Shown piece by piece: positions 34,437 through 44,016 of a stretch of 48,124 nt of DNA. The position numbers were made by a program, and so were the translations under genes. The DNA is taken from positions 1 through 48,124 of the forward strand of contig NZ_RHLQ01000027.1 of the NCBI RefSeq assembly GCF_003711845.1. The letters run 5' to 3'. The first letter of the stretch is position 1. Every line of letters starts with the position of its first letter. Source of the DNA: Lysinibacillus halotolerans. GTDB taxonomy: Bacteria > Bacillota > Bacilli > Bacillales_A > Planococcaceae. The notes beneath the pieces are model-generated. The model ran no database searches, had not been told where the DNA came from, and saw only the letters and a list, made by a program, of their open reading frames with translations.

Positions 34437-35969
34437 ATGAAGAAAATTTCAAATGTTTTTTGGATTTCCGTTGCGATTGTTCTCGCAGCAGTTATATTCG
34501 GTGTTGCCGCCCCAAAGAGTTTTGAAGAAGCAACAGGAAATTTACAAGCATTTCTTACGTCGGCATTTGGATGGTATTATTTAATTTTGGTTACAATCAT
34601 TGTAATTTTTTGTGTTTTTCTTATATTCAGCCCTGTTGGAGCGATAAAATTAGGAAAACCTGATGAGAAACCTGAATTTTCAAGACCCTCCTGGTTTGCC
34701 ATGTTATTTAGTGCAGGTATGGGGATTGGCCTTGTCTTCTGGGGAGCAGCAGAACCGCTTTCCCATTTTATGGACCCCCCACTAGCTGAACCAGAAACAA
34801 ATTCAGCATATAAAGAAGCGATGAGATACACATTTTTCCATTGGGGGATTCATGCATGGGGAATATATGCAATAGTGGCGTTAGCATTAGCTTACTTCAA
34901 TTTCCGTAAGGGAGAACCCGGTCTCATTTCCGCTACATTAAAACCAGTCTTAGGAAAAAAAGCAATGGAAGGCACTTTTGGAACAGTAGTAGACGTTTTA
35001 GCTGTTGTCGCAACTGTTGTTGGTGTTGCAACAACTCTAGGATTTGGTGCAACACAAATTAATGGAGGGTTATCTTATTTATTAGGGATACCTAATAATT
35101 TTACCATTCAATTTATTATCATAGCTGTTGTTACCGTTCTATTCATCATCTCAGCATCAACTGGATTAGGTAAAGGAATCAAGATTTTAAGTAACACAAA
35201 TATGTTTGTGGCAATTGCATTATTAGTTTTAATGTTTATCGCGGGACCTACAATCCTCATCTTAAACATGTTTACTGATTCACTCGGTGGCTATATACAA
35301 AACATAATTCAAATGAGCTTCCGTATCGCACCACTTAATGAAGAGCATCGTTCTTGGATTAATGACTGGACAATCTTCTATTGGGCATGGTGGATTTCAT
35401 GGGCGCCATTTGTTGGTATTTTTATCGCCCGTGTATCAAGAGGTAGAACGATACGAGAATTTGTCGTAGGGGTTTTATTACTTCCAGCTCTCGTAAGCTT
35501 TATATGGTTCTCTGTGTTTGGAACATCAGCAATTGAGGTTCAAAAAGCTGTAAATATAGACATCTCTCAATTGGCTACTGAAGAAGTTTTATTTGCCATT
35601 TTTAATGAATCATCTTGGTCGTTCATTCTATCTGTCGTAGCAATTGTACTTGTTAGTACATTTTTCATTACATCTGCTGATTCCGCAACATTTGTACTTG
35701 GCATGCAAACAACGTACGGATCACTTATACCACCTACTAGCGTAAAATTAACGTGGGGTATTGCACAGTCGACTGTAGCTATAGTTCTTTTATATAGTGG
35801 AGGACTACAAGCACTACAAAATACATTGGTTATAGCAGCCTTTCCATTTTCCATAATTATTATTTTAATGATGGTTTCACTTTATCGATCTTTAGCAAAA
35901 GATAAAAAAGAACTCGGATTGTTTCACAAACCAAAACCACGGAAAAAACCGGAAAAATTAGAACAATAA
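34437..35969 (+). CDS. BCCT-family transporter (betaine/choline/carnitine)
   Basis: A 510-residue secondary transporter with 12 predicted helices. The BCCT signature is clear: the Gly-rich segment [20 protein letters not shown] in TM3 and the conserved [20 protein letters not shown] region of TM8, which forms the aromatic substrate box. The C-terminus is a short basic tail. Similar to B. subtilis OpuD, it likely takes up glycine betaine or choline with sodium for osmoprotection. The substrate is not settled by sequence. AAAGGAAT precedes the start. It is followed by a hairpin shared with pncA. Confidence 0.92.
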   Translation: MKKISNVFWISVAIVLAAVIFGVAAPKSFEEATGNLQAFLTSAFGWYYLILVTIIVIFCVFLIFSPVGAIKLGKPDEKPEFSRPSWFAMLFSAGMGIGLVFWGAAEPLSHFMDPPLAEPETNSAYKEAMRYTFFHWGIHAWGIYAIVALALAYFNFRKGEPGLISATLKPVLGKKAMEGTFGTVVDVLAVVATVVGVATTLGFGATQINGGLSYLLGIPNNFTIQFIIIAVVTVLFIISASTGLGKGIKILSNTNMFVAIALLVLMFIAGPTILILNMFTDSLGGYIQNIIQMSFRIAPLNEEHRSWINDWTIFYWAWWISWAPFVGIFIARVSRGRTIREFVVGVLLLPALVSFIWFSVFGTSAIEVQKAVNIDISQLATEEVLFAIFNESSWSFILSVVAIVLVSTFFITSADSATFVLGMQTTYGSLIPPTSVKLTWGIAQSTVAIVLLYSGGLQALQNTLVIAAFPFSIIIILMMVSLYRSLAKDKKELGLFHKPKPRKKPEKLEQ

Positions 35970-36106
35970 TATGTAAAAAGCTGTCCGAAAAGGGCTGTGC
36001 TAGAGAATGTAGTACCAGGTAATACTAAACAATTGCACGAACATACACTACTTAAGTAACAATGAAACACTTTGGTAAACTGAAGAGTAGATTAAACAAT
36101 AAATTT

Positions 36107-36149
36107 AAAAAGGATGCCCCTAGTGCGTAAACTTAAGGGCATCCTTTTT
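36107..36149. terminator. Bidirectional terminator between the BCCT gene and pncA
   Basis: AAAAAGGATGCCC (36107-36119) pairs exactly with GGGCATCCTTTTT (36137-36149). It lies just before the pncA stop and about 140 bases after the transporter stop. Confidence 0.9.
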
Positions 36150-36151
36150 GA

Positions 36152-36691
36152 TTAAATAATTTCTGTAAAGAAACATGTTTTCATATGCTGAATAAATGTT
36201 TCACCTAAATCTGTAAATGTTGCAACCCCTTGTTTATGAATGGCTGTTTTAAATCCTTCTGCATCGGCTCCTGCTACTGTTAAAAAATCACAAATATCTG
36301 TGCAAACGCCTACGACATGGACTTTTTCAACATTGAGAGCTTTTAGCTTTTCAGCTAAGCCCGTTTTAAAGAAAGCGTTGTAATTTGTTTTTGGTTGATA
36401 AATAACATTTGGATGGGATTCATGTTCTTTAAACCATGTCATTAAATCCCCATAAAGTTCCTGTCCTTTTGTTCCAATTACATTATGCGGAGACCATAGT
36501 TCAAAATGCGGATCATTTTCCTCATGGGCATCCATAGCTACTACCACAACTTGGTCATTATGTAAAAATTCCGTTGCCTTATTAATAATATAAGGTACTA
36601 TTTCTTGAGCCGGTTTTCCAGCTGTTAAACTCCCGTCGTCCGAAACAAAGTCGTTGCTCATATCTACTATAATGAGTGCTTCTTTTGACAT
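36152..36691 (-). CDS. pncA: Nicotinamidase (isochorismatase-like cysteine hydrolase)
   Basis: Deamidates nicotinamide to nicotinate for NAD salvage. The 179-residue protein has the catalytic triad Asp (IIVDMSNDFV near residue 10), Lys (QPKTNYNAFF near 100) and Cys (VVGVCTDICDF near 128). The metal site of nicotinamidases, Asp and His in MDAHEENDPHFELWSPH (near 53-71), is also present, which separates it from plain isochorismatases. It resembles B. subtilis YueJ/PncA. It is a single gene with its own terminator. Confidence 0.9.
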   Translation of the reverse strand: MSKEALIIVDMSNDFVSDDGSLTAGKPAQEIVPYIINKATEFLHNDQVVVVAMDAHEENDPHFELWSPHNVIGTKGQELYGDLMTWFKEHESHPNVIYQPKTNYNAFFKTGLAEKLKALNVEKVHVVGVCTDICDFLTVAGADAEGFKTAIHKQGVATFTDLGETFIQHMKTCFFTEII

Positions 36692-36791
36692 TTCTCTTCC
36701 CCCTAAACCATCCTTATTATTATAAATAATTATAATTTAAAAAGAAGAAAAAGGAAAAAGTTTCTATACCGATTCCCTGCCAAAATAAAAA

Positions 36792-36815
36792 AGAACCTAA
36801 CAAAAGTTAGACTCT
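36792..36815 (-). terminator. Terminator of pbpC
   Basis: AGAACCTAAC (36792-36801) pairs with GTTAGACTCT (36806-36815) with two wobble pairs and an A4 loop. On the minus strand a TTTTTT run follows. Confidence 0.75.
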
Positions 36816-36827
36816 TTCATTAAAAAA

Positions 36828-38825
36828 TTATTGAACTTTTTCTAAAAATTGAATGACTGGTTTAATGAGTTCCGTTGCTGTTTTTTCTACTTCCCGATGA
36901 TTTTCTACAATCGAAACCGTTAAGTAACTTGAATCATTCGCATCAAAGGCAAATATTAAGCTATTTTCTACTCCACGTTCTCCTTGCGAACCTTTTAACT
37001 CTGCTGTACCAGTTTTAGCAGCAAGATTACCTACACCTTTTAGACTATTTGCCGTCCCTTCAGAAGATGTAACGACTTTCATAAGCATTGGTTTAATTGT
37101 ATCTACGGTTTCTTTTGCAAAAACTTCCTTCGTTTTACTTTCAGCATCTACTAATAGCTTCGGATAAGTTAATACGCCATCATTAGCAAAAACGGAATAG
37201 TTTGCTGCCATTTGAATAGGAGACATTAATAATTGACCTTGTCCATAAGCAGTATCCGCAAGTAAAATTTCGGAACCAAACGACTTTTCGTTGGAAATTT
37301 GAGCAGGTTCCATTGTTAACGGAAGGTCATAATTTTCACCAAAAGTAAGCTTATTTAACCCTTCACGGAACGTGTCTTCTCCCATTTCCAATACTTCTTG
37401 GGCAAAGTAAATATTATCTGATTTCACAAGTGCTGTTTCTAAATTGACTACATCTGTTTCCGTCACACGGGAAATTTTATAGTTCCCCCATGAGTCATCT
37501 TTTTGCCATTGCAAACCAGATATTTCGCGAGTTTTATCAACAGTAGTAACACCAGCCTCTAACCCAATAGAAGCAGTAATTGGTTTAAAGGTTGAACCAG
37601 GTGCATAACGTGTTGAAAAACGGCTAATAAACGGTTTATTTTCATCATTGTTGTACACATCGTATTGATCTTGCGTAATACCTACGACAAATAAATTCGG
37701 ATCAAAAGAAGGTTTACTAACAAGGGCTAATAAGTTACCGGATTTCGGCTCCATTACAACTGTAGAACCGGCCGCGTTTTCCAACGAATCAAAAGCTACT
37801 TGTTGCACTTGTGCATCAACAGTTACTTGAATGTCTTGTCCATCCTTTTTTTCCACTTGTTGAATCGTTGCGCGTTTTTCACCATTTGCTGTTTCAATAT
37901 AAATTTCTCCACCGTTTTCTCCACGGAGTTCATCGTTAAATGTTAGCTCGAGACCGCTTCTTCCGATAATATCACCCGATTGTAATGTCGGGTCCTTTTC
38001 AATATCTTCCGCAGTTACTTCACCAACATAGCCCGTTAATTGGGCTGCAGCATCCGCTAGTGGATATGCACGGGTTTGTACTTCTTGATATGATACGCCA
38101 TCAATAACTGTCGCTTCCGTTCCATAGGCTAATGTTTTGAGTGGAACAAAATAGTCCGGCTGTACCCAACTTTGGGATAACTGTTCTTCGATAAATTCAG
38201 CCGATATGCCTAACTGTTTCGCAATATTAGCAATTTTAGAAGTCCTTGCTTGTCCTTCGCCTAAATTTTGAGGTACAACTCCAGCCTGATAAGTTGTTGT
38301 ATTAAAGGCAAGAGGTTTTCCATTGCGGTCAATAATACTTCCTCGTTGGGCTTCATCCACTGTGTAGCGAATTTTATCGTCTGAAAGCATGCCAGGGAAA
38401 ATTAATTCTGCAGTCCAGTCAATTTTATAAGTATCCCCATCTTCAACCAGCTTTGTTTTATAAGGAATCGATGAAATAGTACCTAGGACAGTATCAAAAG
38501 TAGCAGTATAACTTAATGTATGATCTTCTGATATTTCATAATCAATCTTCATATTGGAAACACCAATACCACCATAAATAGCATCATATTTCTCAACAAC
38601 GGTTTCCTTTGTATAACCTGCAGCTTTAAGAGAATCGGATGTCACAAGACTCGGTATTTTATCAAAGGATTGTTTCTCAATGGCTGAAACCCAAGCCTTT
38701 GCCGCATCCTTTAATCGTTCTTCCTTTTTGGCCGATTGCCATTGGGAATAACCAAAGACGGAACCACCTGCTAGTAAAACAACAAGTACAATAGATAATA
38801 TGACAATCCATTTTTTATTTTTCAT
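36828..38825 (-). CDS. pbpC: Class B penicillin-binding protein, PbpC type (MecA_N domain)
   Basis: A 665-residue transpeptidase tethered by one membrane helix (about residues 6-26). An NTF2-like MecA_N domain follows (about 35-150; AAKAWVSAIEKQSFDKIPSL), then the PBP dimer domain (RGSIIDRNGKPLAFN near 170). The transpeptidase has APGSTFKPITA with the catalytic Ser, SDN and KTGTAE. Length and domains match B. subtilis PBP3 (PbpC) and, more distantly, MecA. ATG 38825 is chosen because a strong G-rich ribosome site lies just upstream; a longer frame to 38900 has none. It stands alone and ends at a terminator. Confidence 0.9.
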   Translation of the reverse strand: MKNKKWIVILSIVLVVLLAGGSVFGYSQWQSAKKEERLKDAAKAWVSAIEKQSFDKIPSLVTSDSLKAAGYTKETVVEKYDAIYGGIGVSNMKIDYEISEDHTLSYTATFDTVLGTISSIPYKTKLVEDGDTYKIDWTAELIFPGMLSDDKIRYTVDEAQRGSIIDRNGKPLAFNTTTYQAGVVPQNLGEGQARTSKIANIAKQLGISAEFIEEQLSQSWVQPDYFVPLKTLAYGTEATVIDGVSYQEVQTRAYPLADAAAQLTGYVGEVTAEDIEKDPTLQSGDIIGRSGLELTFNDELRGENGGEIYIETANGEKRATIQQVEKKDGQDIQVTVDAQVQQVAFDSLENAAGSTVVMEPKSGNLLALVSKPSFDPNLFVVGITQDQYDVYNNDENKPFISRFSTRYAPGSTFKPITASIGLEAGVTTVDKTREISGLQWQKDDSWGNYKISRVTETDVVNLETALVKSDNIYFAQEVLEMGEDTFREGLNKLTFGENYDLPLTMEPAQISNEKSFGSEILLADTAYGQGQLLMSPIQMAANYSVFANDGVLTYPKLLVDAESKTKEVFAKETVDTIKPMLMKVVTSSEGTANSLKGVGNLAAKTGTAELKGSQGERGVENSLIFAFDANDSSYLTVSIVENHREVEKTATELIKPVIQFLEKVQ

Positions 38826-39074
38826 ATAATCCCCCCTACAATTACTTCTATAGTATATTTCTACATATTTTAAAAAGCTTTTGAACGAATCTATTACCAC
38901 CTTACCATATTACCGAAATTTATAAAATTCAATATAAATTGGAAATCAAAAAATATGGTCAATAGAATGTATAAAACCCCCCAAAGCTCGAAAGCCCCGA
39001 GAGGTCTGCTATAGCTTATGTAAAATCTTAAAATTGTTGCATAAATGAAAGTTAAGAATTTGTAAATGTTAAAT

Positions 39075-39866
39075 TTACTCCTCTACTACTCCACTATACA
39101 GACCAGGACGGCGATCGTCATAAACAGGAATGCGACTACGAACTTCATCTACTTTTGAAAAATCTACATCAATAATAGCAAGTTCTTCATCCTCTGCCCC
39201 TGTCCATAATACTTCTCCCCACGGTTCGATGATCATCGATTGTCCGTTATAATTTTCAACTTTATGGGAGATACGATTTACTGCAACGACAAAACATTGG
39301 TTTTCAATTGCTCTCGCCTGTAATAGTGTTTTCCAATGATCAATACGAGGGGTTGGCCATTGGGCAGAAACAAATAACACTTTTGCCCCCGCTAATGCAT
39401 GGGCACGCAACCATTCAGGGAATCGAATATCATAGCAAATGACACCACCAGCTTCTAATTCTCCTAAACTAAAAAGATTCATTTCATTACCTGATTCTAA
39501 ATATTTTTCTTCATTCATCAATCTAAATAAATGGGCTTTATTATATTCGCTCACAAGCTCGCCATTATGGTTATAAACATACATCGTATTATAAAACTTA
39601 CCGTCACGCTCTGTTGCTACTGAACCACCAACAATATGCATGCCTAGTTCCGTTGATAAGCTTTGTAAAAACGCCTTTGTACGAATACCTTCGTGATCAG
39701 CTATTTCACCTAATTTTTCTAATGCATAACCTGTATTCCACATTTCAGGTAAAATAACAATTTCCGCACCTTTACTTGCTGCTTCGCGAATAAATTTTTC
39801 AGCACGTTCGAAATTTTCATCTACTTTTCCAAATCTAACATTTAGCTGAATACATCCGATTTTCAT
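39075..39866 (-). CDS. mtnU: Carbon-nitrogen hydrolase, omega-amidase MtnU type
   Basis: A 263-residue nitrilase-superfamily amidase. The Glu-Lys-Cys triad is visible: Glu in VILPEMWNTGYAL near 41, Lys in EYNKAHLFRL near 112 and Cys in GVICYDIRFPEW near 145. The likely job is hydrolysis of 2-oxo-amides (omega-amidase) formed when the MtnE transaminase uses glutamine. In B. subtilis mtnU (ykrU) is divergent from mtnE, as here. Direct role in methionine salvage is inferred from this pairing. Confidence 0.85.
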   Translation of the reverse strand: MKIGCIQLNVRFGKVDENFERAEKFIREAASKGAEIVILPEMWNTGYALEKLGEIADHEGIRTKAFLQSLSTELGMHIVGGSVATERDGKFYNTMYVYNHNGELVSEYNKAHLFRLMNEEKYLESGNEMNLFSLGELEAGGVICYDIRFPEWLRAHALAGAKVLFVSAQWPTPRIDHWKTLLQARAIENQCFVVAVNRISHKVENYNGQSMIIEPWGEVLWTGAEDEELAIIDVDFSKVDEVRSRIPVYDDRRPGLYSGVVEE

Positions 39867-39941
39867 TGCGATAACCCCCTAGACATTTTTACTTAAAAGT
39901 ACTATTATTCCTACATATCTAATAGTAATTATATTCTGAAT

Positions 39942-39969
39942 TTGATACAAAGTATAGCGATTATACTAT
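39942..39969 (+). promoter_or_regulatory. Promoter of mtnE with overlapping dyad
   Basis: TTGATA (39942-39947) and TACTAT (39964-39969) are 16 bases apart. AGTATA (39951-39956) and TATACT (39962-39967) form an inverted repeat over the spacer and -10 box, a possible operator in the region shared with mtnU. Confidence 0.5.
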
Positions 39970-40017
39970 GTAGTTAGTTTAAGAAAAAGAATAAAATGGG
40001 AAGAAGAGGAATGAATA

Positions 40018-41214
40018 ATGAAATTATCTAATAAACTGCAAAAACTCCCTACTCAATTTTTTGCATCCCTTGTACAAAAGGTTAATGCAGCGATTGCAGA
40101 AGGTCGAGATGTTATCAATTTAGGACAGGGAAATCCAGACCGCCCAACACCACCACATATTGTGAGTGCACTGCAATTGGCAGCAGAAGACCCTCAAACC
40201 CATAAGTACTCGCCTTTCCAAGGAATTCAACAATTAAAGGAAGCAGCTGCCAATTTTTATAAACGGGAATACGGTGTCGATATCGATCCAAACCGTGAAG
40301 TTGCCATACTAGGTGGTTCTAAAATTGGCTTAGTTGAGTTGCCGATCGCTGTTCTAAATCCTGGAGATTATATGCTTCTTCCTGATCCGGGTTATCCCGA
40401 TTATTTATCAGGAGTTGTCCTTGGTGATGTCCATTACGATACGCTTCCGCTGACCGAGGATAACGACTTTTTACCAGATTATGAATCATTATCTGATGAA
40501 ATAAAACAAAGAGCAAAATTAATGTATTTAAATTATCCAAATAATCCAACTGGCGCCACTGCCACTCTTGAGTTTTTCCAACAAACGGTTGACTTTGCAA
40601 AGCAAAATGATGTAGCCGTTGTTCACGATTTTGCTTACGGTGCCCTTGGATTTGATGGTGAACGTCCTCCGAGTTTCCTCCAAATAGAAGGAGCTAAAGA
40701 AGTTGGAGTTGAACTTTACACGCTATCTAAAACGTACAATATGGCCGGTTGGCGGGTTGGATTTGCAGTAGGTAACGCAGATATTATTGCCGCTTTAAAC
40801 TTAATTCAAGATCATCTATTCTGTAGCATCTTCCCTGCTATTCAACATGCCGCAATTGCCGCTCTAAACGAAGATCAGCATTGTGTAGAAGAACAACTTG
40901 CCATTTACGAAAGAAGACGTAATGTTTTCATTGAAGAAGCCCATCGCATTGGTTGGGACGTAGTGGCGCCAAAAGGTTCATTTTTTGCATGGTTAAAAGT
41001 TCCTGAAGGCTATACGAGTGAACAATTTGCCGATCTTTTACTTGAAAAAGCAAACGTAGCAGTTGCGGCTGGTAACGGCTTCGGTGAGTATGGAGAAGGT
41101 TACATTCGAGTCGGCTTATTAGTAGATGAAAGTCGGTTAAAAGAAGCGATAAGTCGTATCGAAGCGTTAGGTTTATTTAAAGGCGAACCGATTTCAATAA
41201 CGAAATCAAATTGA
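40018..41214 (+). CDS. mtnE: Methionine salvage aminotransferase MtnE
   Basis: PLP aminotransferase (fold type I, class I/II) that makes methionine from 2-oxo-4-methylthiobutyrate, the last step of the methionine salvage pathway. The 398 residues follow B. subtilis MtnE (YkrV) closely: LPTQFFASLVQKVN at the start, INLGQGNPDRPTPPHIV near 38, YLNYPNNPTGATA near 170 and the PLP Lys in LSKTYNMAGWRVGFAVG near 240. It is divergent from mtnU and convergent with metQ. Other mtn genes and an S-box are not in the window. Confidence 0.9.
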   Translation: MKLSNKLQKLPTQFFASLVQKVNAAIAEGRDVINLGQGNPDRPTPPHIVSALQLAAEDPQTHKYSPFQGIQQLKEAAANFYKREYGVDIDPNREVAILGGSKIGLVELPIAVLNPGDYMLLPDPGYPDYLSGVVLGDVHYDTLPLTEDNDFLPDYESLSDEIKQRAKLMYLNYPNNPTGATATLEFFQQTVDFAKQNDVAVVHDFAYGALGFDGERPPSFLQIEGAKEVGVELYTLSKTYNMAGWRVGFAVGNADIIAALNLIQDHLFCSIFPAIQHAAIAALNEDQHCVEEQLAIYERRRNVFIEEAHRIGWDVVAPKGSFFAWLKVPEGYTSEQFADLLLEKANVAVAAGNGFGEYGEGYIRVGLLVDESRLKEAISRIEALGLFKGEPISITKSN

Positions 41215-41233
41215 ACTTAAAATAATAAAAAAG

Positions 41234-41273
41234 AAAAGGTTAAAGCGTTTATTCAAACGCCTTAACCTTTTTT
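41234..41273. terminator. Bidirectional terminator between mtnE and metQ
   Basis: AAAAGGTTAAAGCGTTT (41234-41250) pairs with AAACGCCTTAACCTTTT (from 41255), with one mismatch, and T runs on both sides. Confidence 0.92.
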
Positions 41274-41278
41274 ATCTA

Positions 41279-42115
41279 TTAGCGATTAACCATCCACTCT
41301 GGTTTACTAAAACCTTGGAAGTCTTTATCAATTACTTCTTCATATTCAACTGATTCAATAATTTCAACTAAATCTTTTGCTAACTGACTATCTTTATTTT
41401 CTGCTTTAATAGCAACAACATTACGATACTTTTCATTCATATCTTCTAAAAATACCGCATTCATTAAATCTAATCCTGCAGCTAGGGCAAAGTTACCAGG
41501 TACACCGGCTACGTCCGCATTTTCAATTTGACGCGGAAGGGAACCTGCCTCTACTGGTTGGAACACTAAGTTTTTATCATTTTTTACGATATCTTTTTCT
41601 GAAGCCGTTAACTCGTCAATATTGGGATCAATTTCAATAAGTCCCTGAGCCTGTAATGTTAAAAGGGTACGAGCAGCGTTAGATGGGTCGTTTGCAATCG
41701 CAACTGTTGCCCCGTCTTCAATTTCCTCCACAGAAGAATACTTTTCGGAGAAGAAGCCCATTGGTGCTGTAGGTACTGAAATTAATGCTTCTAAATCCAT
41801 ATCATTTTGCTGTTCAAAAGTTTCTAAGTAAATGGAATGTTGGAAAAGATTCGCATCAATATCCCCATTGTTTAAAGCATTATTTGGTTGAACATAATCA
41901 CTAAATTCAACTCTATCCACTTTGTAACCTTTTTCCTCTAATTGGGGAATAATTGCTTTTGTTAACATGTCACTATAAGGACCTGCCGTAGCCCCTAATT
42001 TAATCTCTTTGCTTTCTCCACCTTCGTTCGATGAAGTCCCTTCATCGTTTCCACCACATGCCGCAAGTATTATCGCTAATGCAAGGGTTAAAAATGTTAA
42101 TAAATACTTTTTCAC
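41279..42115 (-). CDS. metQ: Methionine ABC transporter binding lipoprotein MetQ
   Basis: Membrane-anchored lipoprotein that captures methionine for the MetNI importer. The 278-residue precursor has a signal peptide MKKYLLTFLTLALAIIL with lipobox LAAC, then the NlpA/MetQ domain: IKLGATAGPYSDMLTKAI near 40, EFSDYVQPNNALNNGDIDANLFQH near 70 to 93 and AGVPGNFALAAGL near 200. It is the last gene of the metNIQ operon, 12 bases after the permease. Confidence 0.93.
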   Translation of the reverse strand: MKKYLLTFLTLALAIILAACGGNDEGTSSNEGGESKEIKLGATAGPYSDMLTKAIIPQLEEKGYKVDRVEFSDYVQPNNALNNGDIDANLFQHSIYLETFEQQNDMDLEALISVPTAPMGFFSEKYSSVEEIEDGATVAIANDPSNAARTLLTLQAQGLIEIDPNIDELTASEKDIVKNDKNLVFQPVEAGSLPRQIENADVAGVPGNFALAAGLDLMNAVFLEDMNEKYRNVVAIKAENKDSQLAKDLVEIIESVEYEEVIDKDFQGFSKPEWMVNR

Positions 42116-42127
42116 ATCTATCTCTCC

Positions 42128-42802
42128 TTATCGTTTATCGATTGATTTTGCAATCTGTTCGCCAATTAATTGAATGAGTTGTACGAAAATAATTAAAATG
42201 ACCACAGTTGAAATCATAATTGTATCGTCATAACGGTAATAGCCGAACCGAATCGCTAAATCACCGATACCACCACCACCAATAGTTCCTGCCATCGCAG
42301 AGTAAGCAACTAAACTTATAACGGTTAATGTAATTCCTCGAATAATCGTTGACTTTGCCTCTGGAATAAGGACATCTTTTATAATCATCCAAGGGGTAGC
42401 CCCTACTGCGATTGTTGCTTCAATTACTCCTTTATCAATATCTCTTAAAGACGATTCGACAAGACGAGCAAAATAAGGAATTGCCGCCACAGAAAGGGAT
42501 ACACTCGCCGCAACAGGACCAATTGTACTTCCTACTAATAATTTTGTTAATGGGAATAACGCAACGAGTAATATTATAAAAGGGATAGACCTAATAATAT
42601 TCACTGCAAATCCAAAAATACTTTTGATAAAACGGTTTTCCCAAAACAATCCTTTATCCGTAACAAACAATAATATACCAAGGGGTAACCCAATGATGAG
42701 GGAGATTGAAAGGGAAATTCCAATCATAATTAATGTTTCAGTAAAGGCTTTCCAAATATCTGGTAACATGCTAATGAAATAGGGAAAATCAAACATGTTC
42801 AA
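42128..42802 (-). CDS. metI: Methionine ABC transporter permease
   Basis: A 224-residue permease with five to six helices (MetI, called MetP in B. subtilis). The EAA loop that contacts the ATPase is DKGVIEATIAVGATPWMIIKD near residue 122. The start overlaps the metN stop by 14 bases. With MetN and MetQ it forms the methionine uptake system. Confidence 0.92.
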   Translation of the reverse strand: MNMFDFPYFISMLPDIWKAFTETLIMIGISLSISLIIGLPLGILLFVTDKGLFWENRFIKSIFGFAVNIIRSIPFIILLVALFPLTKLLVGSTIGPVAASVSLSVAAIPYFARLVESSLRDIDKGVIEATIAVGATPWMIIKDVLIPEAKSTIIRGITLTVISLVAYSAMAGTIGGGGIGDLAIRFGYYRYDDTIMISTVVILIIFVQLIQLIGEQIAKSIDKR

Positions 42803-43799
42803 TCACCTCCACTAGCGCGCCTCGTTGTTCCATATAATGCTTGGCCTCGTTTACAGCGGCTGGTTCACCTTGTAATTCCATGATGAAAATCCCAAGTGGA
42901 CGTTCTTGTATGTATTCAATCGTGCCATGTAAAAAGTTCCCTTTCACATTAAACCGTTGCATCGTGTCCGAAATAACTCCCTCTCCTGCGACATCACCTT
43001 TAAATAATATTTTCATAACTTGTCCCTTTACCCCTTTTAAGATTTCATTAGGAATCTCAAAAGATACGACACTATTAATAAATTCCTTCGTTAAAAGTTC
43101 CTTTGGTTCTGCGAAGATATCATACACTTCTCCTTCTTCAATAACACGACCATCCTGCATAATCGCCATTCGATTACAAATTTCCTTTACAACATCCATT
43201 TCGTGGGTAATTAATACGATTGTAATACCAAGTCGTCGATTAATTTCCTTTAACAATTTTAATATGGAAAGAGTCGTTTTCGGATCCAGTGCAGAAGTTG
43301 CTTCATCGCAAAGTAAAATGGAAGGATTATTAGCAAGGGCACGGGCAATTCCAACTCGTTGCTTTTGACCACCACTAAGTTGCCCAGGATACACATCTCG
43401 TTTGTCCGTTAACCCTACCATTTCTAGTAATTCCGCAACTCGTCCTGGGATTTTATTTTTAGGGGTCTTTGCTGCACGTAAAGCAAATGCAATATTCTCT
43501 CCAACGGTCTTTTGACTAATTAAATAAAAGTGTTGAAAAATCATTCCAATTTTTAATCGGGCAACTCGCAGTTTACTACCGGATAGTTTTGTTAAATCGA
43601 TACCATCAACGAGTATCTTCCCACTAGTCGGTCTTTCTAATAGATTGACACAACGAAGTAATGAACTTTTACCCGCTCCGGAATATCCGACTATTCCAAA
43701 AACGTCTCCTTTATTTATTTTTAAAGAGACATGATCTACCCCGACTACTTTTTTATTTTTAGATTCATATATTTTCGTAATATTTTGAAACTCTAACAT
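42789..43799 (-). CDS. metN: Methionine ABC transporter ATP-binding protein
   Basis: A 336-residue ATPase. Walker A is GYSGAGKSS near residue 37, the signature LSGGQKQRVG near 140, and Walker B ILLCDEATSALDP near 160. After about residue 265 the C-terminal NIL domain follows, which binds methionine and gives feedback inhibition in MetN proteins. First gene of metNIQ. No S-box lies upstream; the plain promoter with dyad at 43853-43890 is the visible control. Confidence 0.93.
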   Translation of the reverse strand: MLEFQNITKIYESKNKKVVGVDHVSLKINKGDVFGIVGYSGAGKSSLLRCVNLLERPTSGKILVDGIDLTKLSGSKLRVARLKIGMIFQHFYLISQKTVGENIAFALRAAKTPKNKIPGRVAELLEMVGLTDKRDVYPGQLSGGQKQRVGIARALANNPSILLCDEATSALDPKTTLSILKLLKEINRRLGITIVLITHEMDVVKEICNRMAIMQDGRVIEEGEVYDIFAEPKELLTKEFINSVVSFEIPNEILKGVKGQVMKILFKGDVAGEGVISDTMQRFNVKGNFLHGTIEYIQERPLGIFIMELQGEPAAVNEAKHYMEQRGALVEVIEHV

Positions 43800-43852
43800 G
43801 TACCTCTCCTAACTGGTCACTATTAATACCAACTAAATATCTATATTTTATC

Positions 43853-43890
43853 AAAATACATTGAAATCCCTGTATTGTCAATAAATACAG
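43853..43890 (-). promoter_or_regulatory. Promoter of metNIQ with a 7-bp dyad over the -35 box
   Basis: On the minus strand TTGACA (43876-43881) and TATTTT (43853-43858) are 17 bases apart. CTGTATT (43870-43876) and AATACAG (43884-43890) form an exact inverted repeat with 7 bases between, lying across the -35 box. The dyad is a good candidate operator; its regulator is unknown. Confidence 0.6.
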
Positions 43891-43918
43891 AGAAATTGTT
43901 TTATAAGGAACAAAATAG

Positions 43919-43987
43919 AATGGGGGCTGGGCCGTCCAGCAACTTTTACTTTTGGACGTCCCCACTTTAAATGTTATTAACCCCCAT
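43919..43987. repeat. Nested inverted repeats upstream of metN
   Basis: Outer arms ATGGGGG (43919-43925) and CCCCCAT (43981-43987) are exact complements. An inner pair CGTCCA (about 43931) and TGGACG (about 43955) lies within, with GGGG/CCCC around it. The G-rich start GGGGCTGGGCC resembles the GGCTGGGACA element at 47821. No T run suits a terminator on both sides, though the ATPase gene at 44017 ends nearby. It may be a worn copy of a dispersed palindromic element. Confidence 0.55.
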
Positions 43988-44016
43988 ATGATTTAAGTTG
44001 AAAACCATTTACTCTC

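Noticed and set aside
42841-43368. 175-codon plus-strand frame opposite metN
   Set aside because: Shadow of the highly conserved metN ATPase on the minus strand.
43800-44016. SAM (S-box) riboswitch before metN
   Set aside because: No four-way junction core or downstream terminator is visible; only inverted repeats and a plain promoter are found.
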